A DNA stretch of 64,000 nucleotides from positions 28,851,986 through 28,915,985 of the forward strand of contig CM074196.1 of assembly GCA_037179385.1 (NCBI GenBank). Reading direction: 5' to 3'. Made by a program: the position numbers and the translations under genes. Below are positions 24,335-35,175 of the stretch, in pieces; positions within the stretch are counted from its first letter, which is position 1; each line of letters starts with the position of its first letter. The notes under the pieces were generated by a model. The model ran no database searches, had not been told where the DNA came from, and saw nothing but the letters and a program-made list of their open reading frames with translations. The DNA comes from Holothuria scabra (taxonomy: Eukaryota; Echinodermata; Holothuroidea; Aspidochirotida; Holothuriidae).

Positions 24335-24341
24335 TATATAA
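24335..24341 (+). promoter_or_regulatory. Possible TATA box of the LRR gene
   Basis: TATATAA lies about 167 bases before the ATG at 24508, a plausible distance for a short unspliced 5' UTR. The context is AT-rich, so chance occurrence is likely enough to keep confidence low. Confidence 0.25.
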
Positions 24342-24507
24342 CAGAGTGCATGTGACTTGATTATAAAGCATAACACAAACATCAGGTTTAGTCACAAAAA
24401 TACTTATCCCTTTCGTGTACCGACCTCATCCTTTTTCATCATTAACAGCGAACAAGTGATAAGCGATTTACAAAGTTAATCATTTGGTAGTAAACGTTAA
24501 CATCAGT

Positions 24508-25941
24508 ATGGCATTTACTCTGTATTTTGTAGTAATTTTCTCCTTCTTTGGATTTAAACCATCTTTTATCCTTTCGGAATGTCCTGAAATATGCAAGTGT
24601 TATGATTGGACCATTAGCGTAAACGTCATTTGCAGTGGTGAAGAACAAAAAATAAGTAGTCTAGAAAAGTTGACATTTCCAGTAGGAACCACGAGCGTCA
24701 TAATAGAAAAGACAAATGTAAGTTCTCTTCGTGATGGAAACCTGCAGTTCTTGAAAACCTTGACCAATTTGACGAGCCTTATACTACGGTATAATAACAT
24801 TGAGGTACTTGATAGAAAATATTTTATGGATGTAAGGAAGATTGGCCATATATCTCTGGAGCAGAATAATTTAAAAGAAATCCCAGTTTCTGTTTTCGAG
24901 TTACTCCCTCGACTGTTCCAAATTAACCTAGTGCACAACATGATAAAGACCATTCCAGCAAATGCTTTCAGAAATAACGTTGGTTTACAAATTCTTTATC
25001 TTAGAGATAACTTCATTACCTACGTTGATTCCAAAGCATTTTCAAGAGTCCAACTTCAGTATATACGTTTAGAAGGAAATAATATAAGTCACTTGCATTC
25101 TTCAACGTTCAACGAGCTCGTTAATTTAACAAAATTGGGCGTTTCCGGCAATGCCTTAACACATGTGCCTATTATCAACAAGTATGTGAGGACTGTCAAT
25201 TTGGAGTTTAACAAAATAACTCAATTGCGTTTGGACGAGTTATCCGGGCTGGAGAATCTAGGCCGTTTTTTCTGTAGCAGAAACCAGTTAGAAATAATTG
25301 AGCCAAGCAATGTTACATTCTATCTCAATAAATGTCACACCTTAGATTTGGCACACAATAGGTTGAGAAAAGTACCAGTGATTTTTTTTGCAGTGATGCG
25401 ACAACTCTTATATGTCTCTATCAGTTTTAATAAAATAACGTATGTAAAAAATGATTCTTTTAAAATGTTATATTATCTGAAACATATTTCTTTATCAAAT
25501 AATATGATAACCTTTATTGAATCCGGTACTTTTACAGGATTTCTTAGTTTGAAAGGAGTTTATATTTCTAATAACAGCATTACTCGATTTCCGGAAGGTT
25601 TCGTGACTTTTAAACACTATTTTGACCTTCGTTTCCGAGATAATCCAATCATCTGCGACTGTGGGTTGCTTGAGATTTACAAATGGATTATGAGATCCTC
25701 TTTTTATCATACATCCGCAATATGTCACACTCCTAGCAACATGAAAGGAATTTCTTTTGAAGATACCAACTTGGACGACCTTTGTAGAGTGGTCGAGCCG
25801 ACAGACAATAGATCAGTTGCGAATACTGTATCCCCGACATGGCAAAACCTTAGACTAAACTTTCTCAAAGTTGTCTCAGTTTGTTTGATAATGTTTGTCA
25901 TTGGTTTTGTATTTGTTCACTCTAGAAAAACGAGATCTTAG
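24508..25941 (+). CDS. Secreted/transmembrane leucine-rich repeat protein, single exon
   Basis: The product has 477 residues. The ATG at 24508 is the first in frame and begins a hydrophobic signal peptide (1-23). An LRRNT cap has Cys 25, 29, 31 and 42. About 13 LRRs follow (63-380, repeating LxxIxLxxNxIxxIxxxxF). An LRRCT cap has Cys 383, 385, 406 and 426 (NPIICDC...C...C). A short linker leads to one membrane helix (about 453-470) and a basic 7-residue tail, HSRKTRS. Some eight N-glycosylation sequons fit an extracellular array. There is no TIR, Ig or kinase domain. The architecture resembles GPI/TM-anchored LRR recognition or adhesion proteins, such as Toll ectodomain-like or VLR-like proteins. 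The ligand is unknown and a co-receptor would be needed for signalling. The gene is uninterrupted, unlike its two decayed relatives on the opposite strand. Confidence 0.85.
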   Translation: MAFTLYFVVIFSFFGFKPSFILSECPEICKCYDWTISVNVICSGEEQKISSLEKLTFPVGTTSVIIEKTNVSSLRDGNLQFLKTLTNLTSLILRYNNIEVLDRKYFMDVRKIGHISLEQNNLKEIPVSVFELLPRLFQINLVHNMIKTIPANAFRNNVGLQILYLRDNFITYVDSKAFSRVQLQYIRLEGNNISHLHSSTFNELVNLTKLGVSGNALTHVPIINKYVRTVNLEFNKITQLRLDELSGLENLGRFFCSRNQLEIIEPSNVTFYLNKCHTLDLAHNRLRKVPVIFFAVMRQLLYVSISFNKITYVKNDSFKMLYYLKHISLSNNMITFIESGTFTGFLSLKGVYISNNSITRFPEGFVTFKHYFDLRFRDNPIICDCGLLEIYKWIMRSSFYHTSAICHTPSNMKGISFEDTNLDDLCRVVEPTDNRSVANTVSPTWQNLRLNFLKVVSVCLIMFVIGFVFVHSRKTRS

Positions 25942-26867
25942 AGGAGAAATGCTCCAGAAAACTTTCCTTCTGTTAGAAGTGCACATCAGTGTTGTAGCGC
26001 TCGAGACCGGTTTTTCCTGGTCTCGGTCTCGGTCTCGAAACCCTGTGGTCGCGATCTCAGTTTCAAAAATTGTCCTGGTCTCGCTTAGAGAACGGCCAAA
26101 AATTTGTTTTTATTGCTTATCTAAATCAGATAAATGAAGTCTAAAAATAGAAAATTGAAGTGTTGCGTACATTGTAAAATGTATAGATAACTTCGCCTAT
26201 GGATTTATTCATTTTTTATCTGGGTGCTTTTGGGTGGGGCATTGAACCATGCTTCCCAACCCTCTTCATTACAGAAGGTAACACATGTGGCACCAGATTG
26301 CATGTTAGTACACCAACTCATACAAGAAAAGTCAAAGGGACCATCCCTTAGACTAGTTCCGCAGGTGGTAAAGACGTACGAGAGCAACATTGATCAATAG
26401 TTGTACATTTATCATGCAACAGGTGTTAGGAGTAAAACCATTTGTAGTCGGGAATTGGGACAATTACATACACAATTGCATCAATTTAGTGGATCTTGAA
26501 TTAAGTCAAGAGTTGCAATAGGGAAACTTCTGCAGCATATTTTCAGTTCAGTTGAACCTTTTCCCCTGGGGATTAAATATTATTACATCTTATGTTATGG
26601 TACATTTGTGATAAATTTCTGATCTCACAGAAAGATGCTGGTATTTTATATTGCAAAGGAAAGGTAAAAATAAAGACTATTTAGATACTAGACTATTTTA
26701 AAAGCCTGATGACACAATTTTCGACCATCTAAGAAGAAGAAATTTTTCAAAATTTCCCTTCTTCTCCACACCAACTGATAGTGGCGCGCAGCATAGTGTT
26801 GTATTTATGGCAGAATTACTTTTCGTTCATGAAAATAAAAAACTGTCATGCTTAATGAAGCTGATAA
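25942..26867. other. 3' flank of the LRR gene
   Basis: There is a GGTCTC-rich microrepeat at about 26000-26090 (GGTCTCGGTCTCGGTCTCG). A 61-codon minus ORF with seven cysteines lies at 26205-26390 (see findings). About 26755-26830 is a decayed piece of hAT-like repeat. No clear polyadenylation signal lies close to the stop codon. Confidence 0.35.
26764..26792 (-). repeat. GC-rich hairpin motif, copy 2 (degraded)
   Basis: CTCCACACCAACTGATAG followed by TGGCGCGCAGC. The flanking bases also resemble those around 14476, so a decayed relative of the 13259 element is present. Confidence 0.5.
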
Positions 26868-29617
26868 TTTTTGCTCTTTGTATAATATTCCCGGCTTTAA
26901 TTTAGAAAAGGCATCCAGACAAGGGTATGATGGCGGTGTAGCACTTTATGTTAATTCCTTACTTAAGTATAAACTCCGTCCCGATCTCAGTATTTTTATT
27001 GAAGTATGAATCTAAGAATCTAAGAAAGAATTTATTGAAGTATGAATCAAAGTTCTTCAATAAAAATCAGTATTTTTATTGAAGTACTTTGAATCACTTT
27101 TTGTGGAAACTATCTCTCCCAATGCGTCTACGCTGATCGGAATCATATACTGTCCCAAAGGAGTTTCTTGTTGCTAAGCAGGCAAAACGTAGACTGCTTC
27201 TTAATGGGTGATTTTAATTTCAATGTGTTCAATCACACTGATCGTATATGTAATCAATTTTTAAATCTGGTCAAATCTTAGGCTTTTCGCCCCTCTCCAA
27301 ACTTAACCTAATAGGGTCACTTCTCTCCCAGCAACTCTCTTTGATATGATTCTCACAAACACTCTCCAGGAGTCCTGTCCCTCTGGTGTAATTCTGGATG
27401 ACACTTCTAACCATTTTCCAATTTTTAACCCTTGGTGATCTGAATGCAGAAAGTGATAACTTAAATCCCAACACCCGCATTATGTATAACAGGAAGGTCA
27501 CTCTTGCCACACTTGAGCGTTTTAAAAGTGTTACACAAGGTGAAACTTGGGCTGATGTTTACCAGCGTAGTGATACAAACACAGCTTTCAATAAGTTCAA
27601 TGATATTTTCTTCATCATTTTAATAACTGTTTTCCTCTTGTCCCTTATAACAAAAGGTCAAAGTGTAATGGTAATGAATAATTGGATGTCTCCAGTTATT
27701 CTAAATTGATGTACAACTAAACAACGGTTATACAGGAAATATTTAAAGAGACGTACTGATCAAAATTTTAATGATTAGGAGCGTTTTCTGAATTTTTCTG
27801 AACAATGTGTAGGCTACCTCGGTTTAATACAGAGGTAGCTTACTCTTCCAAAGTTCCAACCGGGCGGTCATATACGTTAGCACACGTCATGAGAACGGGG
27901 ATACCATTCGGCGATTTTCCTATAGATGTAACGCAACGACATAAACCTAAGCATGTGATATCAATTATGCAACATTACATTGGATGAACAAATGTAGGGG
28001 AAATAGCCTACTGTAAGTGAATGATTCACCTATTATGAGTGAATACTGGTCAACTGTTCGTTCACGTGATTTCAATGGCAATGCTTCACTTCTCGCGGAG
28101 GGAAAATGCTAGTACATTAAAGGTTCGGTTTCACTGGACAAGTGATATACTACATACATCTGGTTTGCGGACCGGGCGAGGTTGCCAGATTCTTGAAATG
28201 ATTTGTAGCCAAATACTAGATCACAGACATAAAGCATGGTCGCAGGGGACCGTGACAAGAATCAGCCAAACGATGGCAGAACATAGGCCAAGTTTCGGCT
28301 GCTCTGTTCGGTGTTGGTTAACTGTAGTCTTAACTTTGAATTGGTTCAAGGCTCCCAAGTTTCCTTTACTTCTTCTCTAATTTTTTGGCGGGACATCCCC
28401 TCGCTAAGAATTTTAGGGGGGACGTCCCCTTGCTAAGAAATTTAGGGGGAACGTGCCCCCCCCCCCCCGCTTCCTCCGCCAGTGTTTAAAAGTGGTGATG
28501 AGAAAGATGTGAGTAATTATAGACCTTTTTCATTTTTACCCTGCTTCTCTAAGATACTTGAAAAACTTATTTTTCCAGATTTAATAAATTTCTGATGGGC
28601 AACAATTCTATTTATGACGATCAGTTTGGTTTTCTCCCAGGTCGCTCAACTCCTCATGATCTTGTTCATTTTTGTGATGCTGTCATAAATTCCTTTGAGA
28701 ATAATAACGTATTTGGTACTTTTTTCGATCTATCAAAGATCAAAGATCAAAGATTTTATGATCACCCTTGATCATAAAATTTTATAGAGTAAGCTTGAGT
28801 ATTATGGAGTTGGAGGCTTGTCCCTCAGCTGGTTTAGAAGTTACCTTTCCGATAGACAACAGTATGATACAATTAGTAATGCAAATTCTGACCTTAAGCC
28901 TATTACTTGCGGTGTCCCACAAGATTCGATTTTAGGTCCGCTCCTCCTCATTATCTATGTCAATGAACTATATAAAGCTTGTAATAAGTTACACATTATT
29001 TGTTATGCTGATGATACTAATCTCTTCTTTTCAAGTTCTGACCAATTTAAATTGTTAGAAACTGTTCAAAGGAATTTGAAAAAGTTCGCGATTATTTTTG
29101 TGTAAACATACTATCGCTTTATGTCAAGAAGACCACCTCTGTAATTTTTCGACCCCCTCTAAGTCTCTTCATACTGGTATCAAACATATTGAACTCTTTA
29201 AAAATTATGATTTTAAGTAAATACAAGTTCCGCGAAGTAGTTATTGACCAACATCTTACATGGAATGATCATATTCCTTATATAAGTAATAAAGTATCTA
29301 AGGGGGTTGGTAATCTAAGACGTAAGCGTCATACTCTACCTAGACATATTCTCCTAAGGCTGTATAATACACTGTTCCTCCCTTACCTATCCTATTACAA
29401 CGTTGTTTGGGGCGGTGATTTACCAACTAGGGTCCAGCTACTCTTTGCACTTCAGAAAAGATGTGTGAGCTTTATTTACAGTAAGCACCGCCTGCATCAA
29501 ACCACCCCTTTATTTGCTTATATCAAAATTCGTTCTGTTTATAACCTTAATCGTTACTGCAATGGTATTGTCATGTACAGTTGGATTCATGGTACTTGCC
29601 CAGTAATATTTAATTAG
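26868..29617 (+). pseudogene. Non-LTR retrotransposon (jockey/CR1-like) EN-RT fragment
   Basis: Decayed + frames follow the order of a LINE ORF2. The endonuclease part gives a stretch with GGVALYVNSLLKYKLRPDL near 26930-26990. Its later motifs and the linker (27398-27780) give LYRKYLKR-like residues. The RT begins at 28488 with KSGDE and NYRPF, continues with LSLSWFRSYLSDRQQ and CGVPQDSILGPLL, and reaches the catalytic YADDTNLF (about 29003-29026). The thumb and C-terminal part is at 29189-29617 (DQHLTWNDHI...LYNTLFLPYLSYYNVVWG). PQD replaces the usual PQG. Several frameshifts and stops plus the insertion at 27786-28485 make it inactive. Confidence 0.8.
27786..28485 (-). mobile_element. Insertion splitting the LINE, hAT-like end at right
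   Basis: Between the LINE linker and its RT domain lie about 700 bases unrelated to a LINE. The right edge, read on the minus strand, is CACTGGCGGAGGAAGCGGGG, similar to the CAGTGGCG ends of the hAT-like elements here. Just inside are two copies of GGGACRTCCCCTYGCTAAGAA. The left edge and a target duplication could not be found. Confidence 0.45.
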
Positions 29618-29890
29618 CAAATGAGTCAATTTAATGTGTATTGTTGTGTAGAGATTTCATTCTAGAAAGGTTCAGTCAACTTTAGTGCCGTCCAGCAGGA
29701 TGCTGGCTTCCTTTCCGCCCACTATCGCCCGATGACTTCGGTTGCCTGGAAGTTGTTTTTCTTCCTTTTTCGCTTTTCTATCTTCATTTTTTATCCATCT
29801 CTTGTTTAATGTTTGTATACTTTATGATGTCTACTTTCATAATGGGGTTAATGTGGATGGAAATACTTAAGATTTTGCTTTCAATAATTA

Positions 29891-30817
29891 ATGGCAAGTA
29901 ATTTAAAGATCAGCACTTATAATGCTCTAGGTTTTCGACAGCAAAATAAAAGGAGATCTGTATTTGAATATTTACATAACTTGAACTTCCATATTTATTT
30001 CGCACAAGAGAGGCATTCAGATCAAAGGGAAGAAAAGTATTGGCGAAACGAGTGGGGAGGTGAAATAGTGTTTTCTCATGGCAATACCTCAAGTGTCGTG
30101 GTGTTTGTATTATGTTTACGCCTACTTTATCCTTTGAAATTATGCACAAAGAGTCCATGATACCGGTCGGTTCATCACATTAGATATTAAAATGCTTGGT
30201 TGTACTTTTACCTTATTTTGTATTTATGGACTGAATGTCGATGATCCTGTATTCTACCAATCGTTTTTTCCTATGTTTGGTAATTTTCAATGTGATAATG
30301 TGATTATGGGTGGTGACTTCAATTTTGTTTTCAATTTCGACATGGATAAGCAAAATGGGAACAGGCGCACTAATTTTAATGCTCGAGATGATTGTGTAAA
30401 ACTAATGAATTATTTTGACTTGTCGGTCATCTGGCGGGAGAGAAGTCCGTAGTCAAAATATTTATCATGGCGCTCCAATATTACACCGGGGATCCATTGT
30501 CGTCTTGACTTTTTTCTTATTTCCAGAAAGCTTTCAGCCAACGTTAAATGTGATAAATTCTTTTCTGGTTTGAAGTCTGATTTTTCTATTGTTTTCCTTT
30601 CACTTAATTCCTTTGTGGAAAAGAGGGCCGGGCTTTTAGAAATTTAATAATTCACTTTTAGAAGATAATGCCTATATTCAACATATTACAGAGGTTATTT
30701 CTAGAGAAATCGGTGTTACCCGCCATTCAGACCCTTCCCTCAAATAGGATTTCTTTAAGTATCCGATCTGTGACTATTAGATATAGAAAAGAAAAGGCAA
30801 GAAAAAGACGTTTCGAA
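29891..30817 (+). pseudogene. L1/Tx1-like LINE endonuclease fragment
   Basis: Broken frames give an apurinic endonuclease of the L1/Tx1 type: KISTYNALGFRQQNKRRSVF at the start, IYFAQERHS (usually QETH), EKYWRNEWGGEIVFSHG, GGDFNFVFNFDMDK with NFNARDD, then RLDFFLISRKLSANV at about 30505-30545 and an IRSVTIRYRKEKARKRRFE-like stretch before the RT. It is a different lineage from the LINE immediately to its left. It ends abruptly where a CAGTGGCGTAGC element begins. Confidence 0.75.
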
Positions 30818-31408
30818 CAGTGGCGTAGCTAGGATTTTTTCCAGGGGGAGGGGGGGGGAGGTATGAAATTTCCCCAAAACTTTTCCCGGTCAATGTGGAT
30901 GTATTTCATATAAAATATGCAAACTTTCAAGTATAACAACATTACCATGTCATTTTGTAATATTACCAGCATTTTAATCTTAACGTATAACATGGAGCAA
31001 TCGGAAATAACAAAGTATATTATTTTGGTAAACAATATCTGGTTTATTTGTATGTACTAAGGCAGTGGCGTACGCAGGATTTCTCTGAAGGGGGAGGGGC
31101 ATGCAGTATGGTCTGAGAGGAGGAGTGTCCGGAAATGTTTTGACATTTTCAAGGAGCCTACATGCAAAATGGTGCAAAATTTTCGACTTTGACAGGAACA
31201 GTGTTAAAAGTTGAATCGTGGTGGTTCATGAGGATAAAACTGAAACTTTTGTGTCTTTACATGCACTCTTATGCCAGTTATGCTACCTTACGGAGTAAAA
31301 CTTGTCATTAAATTTGCACACTTTTAGAAGTCCAAATAAAATAGCATTGATCGGTATTTGTGGTTTTTCTTGGCCACAAAATGTTATTTTGTCATAAAGA
31401 TTATCTAA

Positions 31409-31439
31409 GCGGAGCGCCACCATTGGTTGGCGCGGAGCG
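31409..31439 (+). repeat. GC-rich hairpin motif, copy 3
   Basis: GCGGAGCGCCAC, seven bases, then TTGGCGCGGAGCG. The pairs GCGCCA and TTGGCGC can fold. Confidence 0.75.
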
Positions 31440-31632
31440 TAGAGAAATTTTGGAAAAATCAGACCCCTTATATGGCCGGAAATACAGGCTAATACGAAGA
31501 ATCTAGCCAGTCGCTTTCTTCTTTTGTCTTTTGCAATAAAATGCTCACTTCAAAATATGTTCGCAAACTGCAAAGTGATCAGAGAGTTAAGAGCTAATTT
31601 TACCCCAAATATGTAATTTTGCCCAAAAGACC

Positions 31633-31665
31633 GAGCGAAGCGCCACCATTAGTTGGCGCCGAGCG
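31633..31665 (+). repeat. GC-rich hairpin motif, copy 4
   Basis: GAGCGAAGCGCCACCATT followed by AGTTGGCGCCGAGCG, about 220 bases after copy 3 and followed by a similar CAGATGGCC string. Confidence 0.7.
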
Positions 31666-32510
31666 TAAAGAAAATTTCGAAATATCAAACATCCCAGATG
31701 GCCAAAATAGCGTATTTATGCTTGTAAAGAGAATCTAAACATGTAGTCTTTTTTATCGATGCCACCAGTGGGAACAGAGTCTACCTTTTTAAGTAAAAAT
31801 TGGAATTTGACAGAATTTGCCTTGGTCTATTTGTAGGAATTAAAAAAAATTGGCATCACTGAAAGACCTTGCAGGGACAATCCTTCCCCTTTGAAAATTT
31901 TTGAAATATTGGGTGTCCTTATCAGTGGCGTAGCTACTGGGCGCAGGGGGGCAAGTTGCAACCCTGGAAAAATTTTTGGAGAAATTTGATAAAAATGGGG
32001 AAATTTGATGAATCTTCTTATTATTACAAAAATTTCACAAAAATTTCTCAAACTTTTTGTTAGAATAAGAAATTGTGAGACATTTCTCATACGAAATTCG
32101 TATTTTCATGCAACAAATTAACTCAGATTTCGTCAGTGTCGCATGAACCGGCCCAATTCGCGTTCCACAGAAATATCCCCGTCGCGTAGCAGATTGAATG
32201 TTCTCTTGTGCTTGTATACGCACGGGGGTTATGATCAGTGCATTTCATTGCACAGGAAGCTGTTATTCAGGTGATACTTTGGGAATTCATCAGTAACCTT
32301 GCAACTTTTGCACTCTGAAAAGTAATAATTGAGCCGAAGCCGAAAAGTAATAAAAGCAACTTGTTCAAATACTTTTGAAAAATTTATTTTGCGACATTCG
32401 AATATTGGGGCCATGCCCCCCCCCCCAAAAAAAAAATCATTAAAAAATTATTGGGGCCAGATTTCCCTGGCCCTTGCCTCCGCCGCCTGTGGAATGTGAT
32501 CGCTACGTCT

Positions 32511-33364
32511 CCAAAACAGCTGTGACATAATTTCATGCATGATGCATGTCTTATATGAAGCATGACTACTACAAAATGTTCTTATCAATTAAATCACCGT
32601 AACACCGGGTACCCGACGTGTATGTCGTTTAGGTACCGGGTCCTAATTTTTAGTACCCATGCAAAGGCACTTGTTGCAAATCCCTACCTGCCACGAGGAT
32701 TAACAAACCTGTCAAAAGTGCAGCAAGCGTGTAACTAAATTAAGCTCTAATTTAGAATAATTGCCCGGAATGAAGGAAACGTGCGAATGTTCGGGCATGA
32801 GTGTACACTTCGTTTACGTTTGACTTATGCCAATCGAAAACCTAATGGTTTATACGTGTGGTAAAATACGAGATTTGCATCGCAAATTTGGGCTTGAGGT
32901 ATGATTGCACTTGGCTTTCTTTACGACATTATGTGAATTTTGTTTACGAACATTAACTACGTATACCTCGTAGATCGCCGGAAATGACACGGGTCTTCAC
33001 TTCTGCAAGTTACGGATAAACATTCTTTAATAAAATTTGAATTGCCTTTAGTATCAGCTACGGACATAGATTTTCAAAGGGTTTCATTTGTTCGTAGAAT
33101 TCACGTAGTAGCTAAGCACAGTGTTTTTTTTTTTTTTGGTTTCCCGAAAGGAAAAACTATGGAGCCGGTCTTCAAGTTCACCGAGGCAAAACCTTGAGAG
33201 GGACCGCGGATTGCAAAGTCGATATTGACTATCACAACTCATCCATACAAATGAGCGACAACGATTACTTATACCGCATGCTTTTACAATATTGCTCGAC
33301 GCAGTGTTTCTACAAAACAAAAGTCAAAGGCTTTTTTCTTACTAAAAATTTATGGGGTCATCAA
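32511..33364. other. Intergenic, no gene seen
   Basis: It contains GTAACACCGGGTACCCG and, shortly after, GTTTAGGTACCGGGT, a weak inverted pair. Nothing else was recognised. Confidence 0.35.
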
Positions 33365-34960
33365 GTGTTCCTCAATCAAAATGATGTAAAATAATGTTTT
33401 CAAATATAGGCGGAACTTGACAATCCTAGATACAAGAGTATTTGTCAAATTGTACATAATTCTCAAAAGATGGTTTCTGGTATTTTATGCAGGACCCCAT
33501 ACTAACCAAGATGGCGGAAACAACAATATGGCCGCCCATAAAACAAAAATATTCATTAAAAATAATTTTGACACAGTTGCCCTTAATTTCTGGCCAGATT
33601 TTATGACAAATAATCCTAATTTACTTTTAAAATACTTTTTTTGGAACTCAGATCAACCAAAATGGGGGAAAAGCAAAATGGCCGCCGATGCATCAATTTA
33701 GTTGATACTTCAAGACGATAGGAAAATAATCATTAAAAGTACTTTTGGCACAGGAAAACCTAACCTGTGTCCATTTTCTGTTGTAAATATTCACAAAGTA
33801 TTTTTCTGGACATTTCTTTCAGGATCCAGGTCAACCAAGATGGCGGATATCGCAAAATGGCCTCTAATTTTAAAATTTCAATTAATTATAATAATAGAGA
33901 TAATAATCCGTAAACAATATTTTTCTGACAATTACTCTTTATAAATGGCCTCCTTTTATGCCAAATAATTGAAACATGTTTTTAAAACATTTTAGATGCA
34001 ATTCAGGTCAATCAAGATGGCGGAAGAAGTAAAATAGCTGCCAGGGATATAATTACCGTATTTTTTATAATAGAGAAAATAATCACTTAAGATATATCTA
34101 ACACATTAAAACCTAAAATTTGTCCATAATCTTTAATAGCCATTGAAAATGTATTTTTGGGACAGATTTAAGGTTTAAATGTGTTAAATATTTAATATAA
34201 AATATGGCCATTTATAATGTCAGAAAAGGAATTTTTACGGATTATTTTCTCTATTATTACAATATATTGATATTTTAACATCAGCAACCATTCTGCTATA
34301 TTCCCATCTTGGTTGAACTGGATCCTAAAAGAAATGTCCAGAAAAATACTTTACGAATATTTACAACAAAAAATGGACACAGGTTAGGTTTTCCTGTGCC
34401 AAAGGTACTTTTAATGATTATTTTCCTATCGTCATGATATATCAACTAAATTAATGCATCGGCAGCCATTTTGCTTTTCCGCCATTTTGGTTGATCTGAA
34501 TTCCAAAAGAAGTATTTTAAAAAGTAAATTAGGATTATTTGTCATAAAATCTGGCCAGAAATTAAGGGCAACTGTGTCAAAATTATTTTTAATGAATATT
34601 TTTCTTATTATTTTTTATACATTTTGATTATTGGCGGCCGTATTGTTGTTTTCGCCATCTTGGTTAGTATGGGGTCCTGCATAAAATACCAAAAACCATG
34701 TTTTGAGAATTATGTACAATTTTCTATAAAGATATTAGAAATTTTTAGTCGAAATATATTTTTAGTGATTATTTTCTGACATTTATTTGCATTTTTTTTA
34801 ATTATTTTCTTATTTAAGTTGTGGGGAATTTTTACTGTATTGTTTTTACTTCTTCAGTGCATTTCCGACATATTGAATGACAAATACTCTTGTATCTAGG
34901 ATTGTCAAGTTCCGCCTTTATTTGATAACATTATTTTACATCATTGTGATTGAGGAATGT
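33365..34960. repeat. Large foldback palindrome, 1.6 kb
   Basis: The left arm (33365-33955) and right arm (34205-34960) are inverted copies. Matched anchors are GTTGCCCTTAAT 33576 / ATTAAGGGCAAC 34572, CAGGAAAACCTAACCT 33751 / 34396, and GGATCC 33822 / 34325, all with coordinate sums of 68147-68148. The outermost anchor, CTTGACAATCCTAG 33416 / 34909, sums to 68325, so the right arm holds 177 extra bases, one internal repeat unit. The arms contain units of about 140-180 bp, each with ACCAAGATGGCGG...ATGGCCGCC or its inverse. The loop is about 250 bases. No ORF is present. Confidence 0.85.
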
Positions 34961-35175
34961 GGAATTTTGCATTTTTTCACAATTTTTTTGGAAATATTTC
35001 ATTTGGTTTGGCAGCCATTTTGTTGTTTTTCCGCCATCTTGGTAAACCTGAATCTCACCAAAACAGTCCCAAAAATTAATTCTGGAATACTTGTCATAAG
35101 ATATGACTAAATTTTAAAAGTCGATCCCTCAAAAATATATTTTAAGAATATTTTCTTATTTTATATATTGTCCCT
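34961..35175 (-). repeat. Extra unit of the palindrome's internal repeat
   Basis: Beyond the right arm another unit continues with GGCAGCCATTTTGTTG and CCGCCATCTTGGTAAACCTG (to 35049), and then an AT-rich tail ending in a TATTTTCTTATTTTATATATTG-like stretch. It has no partner on the left side. Confidence 0.6.

Larger units (their letters stand above)
30818..32510. mobile_element. Nested hAT-like remnants with CAGTGGCGTA ends
   Basis: Left-type ends CAGTGGCGTAGCTAGG (30818), CAGTGGCGTACGCAGG (31063) and CAGTGGCGTAGCTACTGG (31923) are each followed by a G-rich tract, as in the proven element at 36329-37909. Two copies of the GC-rich hairpin motif (31409, 31633) and GATGGCCGGAAA-type strings are inside. 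A C-run and GCCTCCGCCGCCTG near 32413-32492 may be a right end. Matching right ends and target duplications were not found. Confidence 0.55.

Noticed and set aside
24442..24953. Minus-strand ORFs at 24442-24648 and 24600-24953
   Set aside because: Antisense shadows of the LRR coding region. The conserved frame is the plus-strand one.
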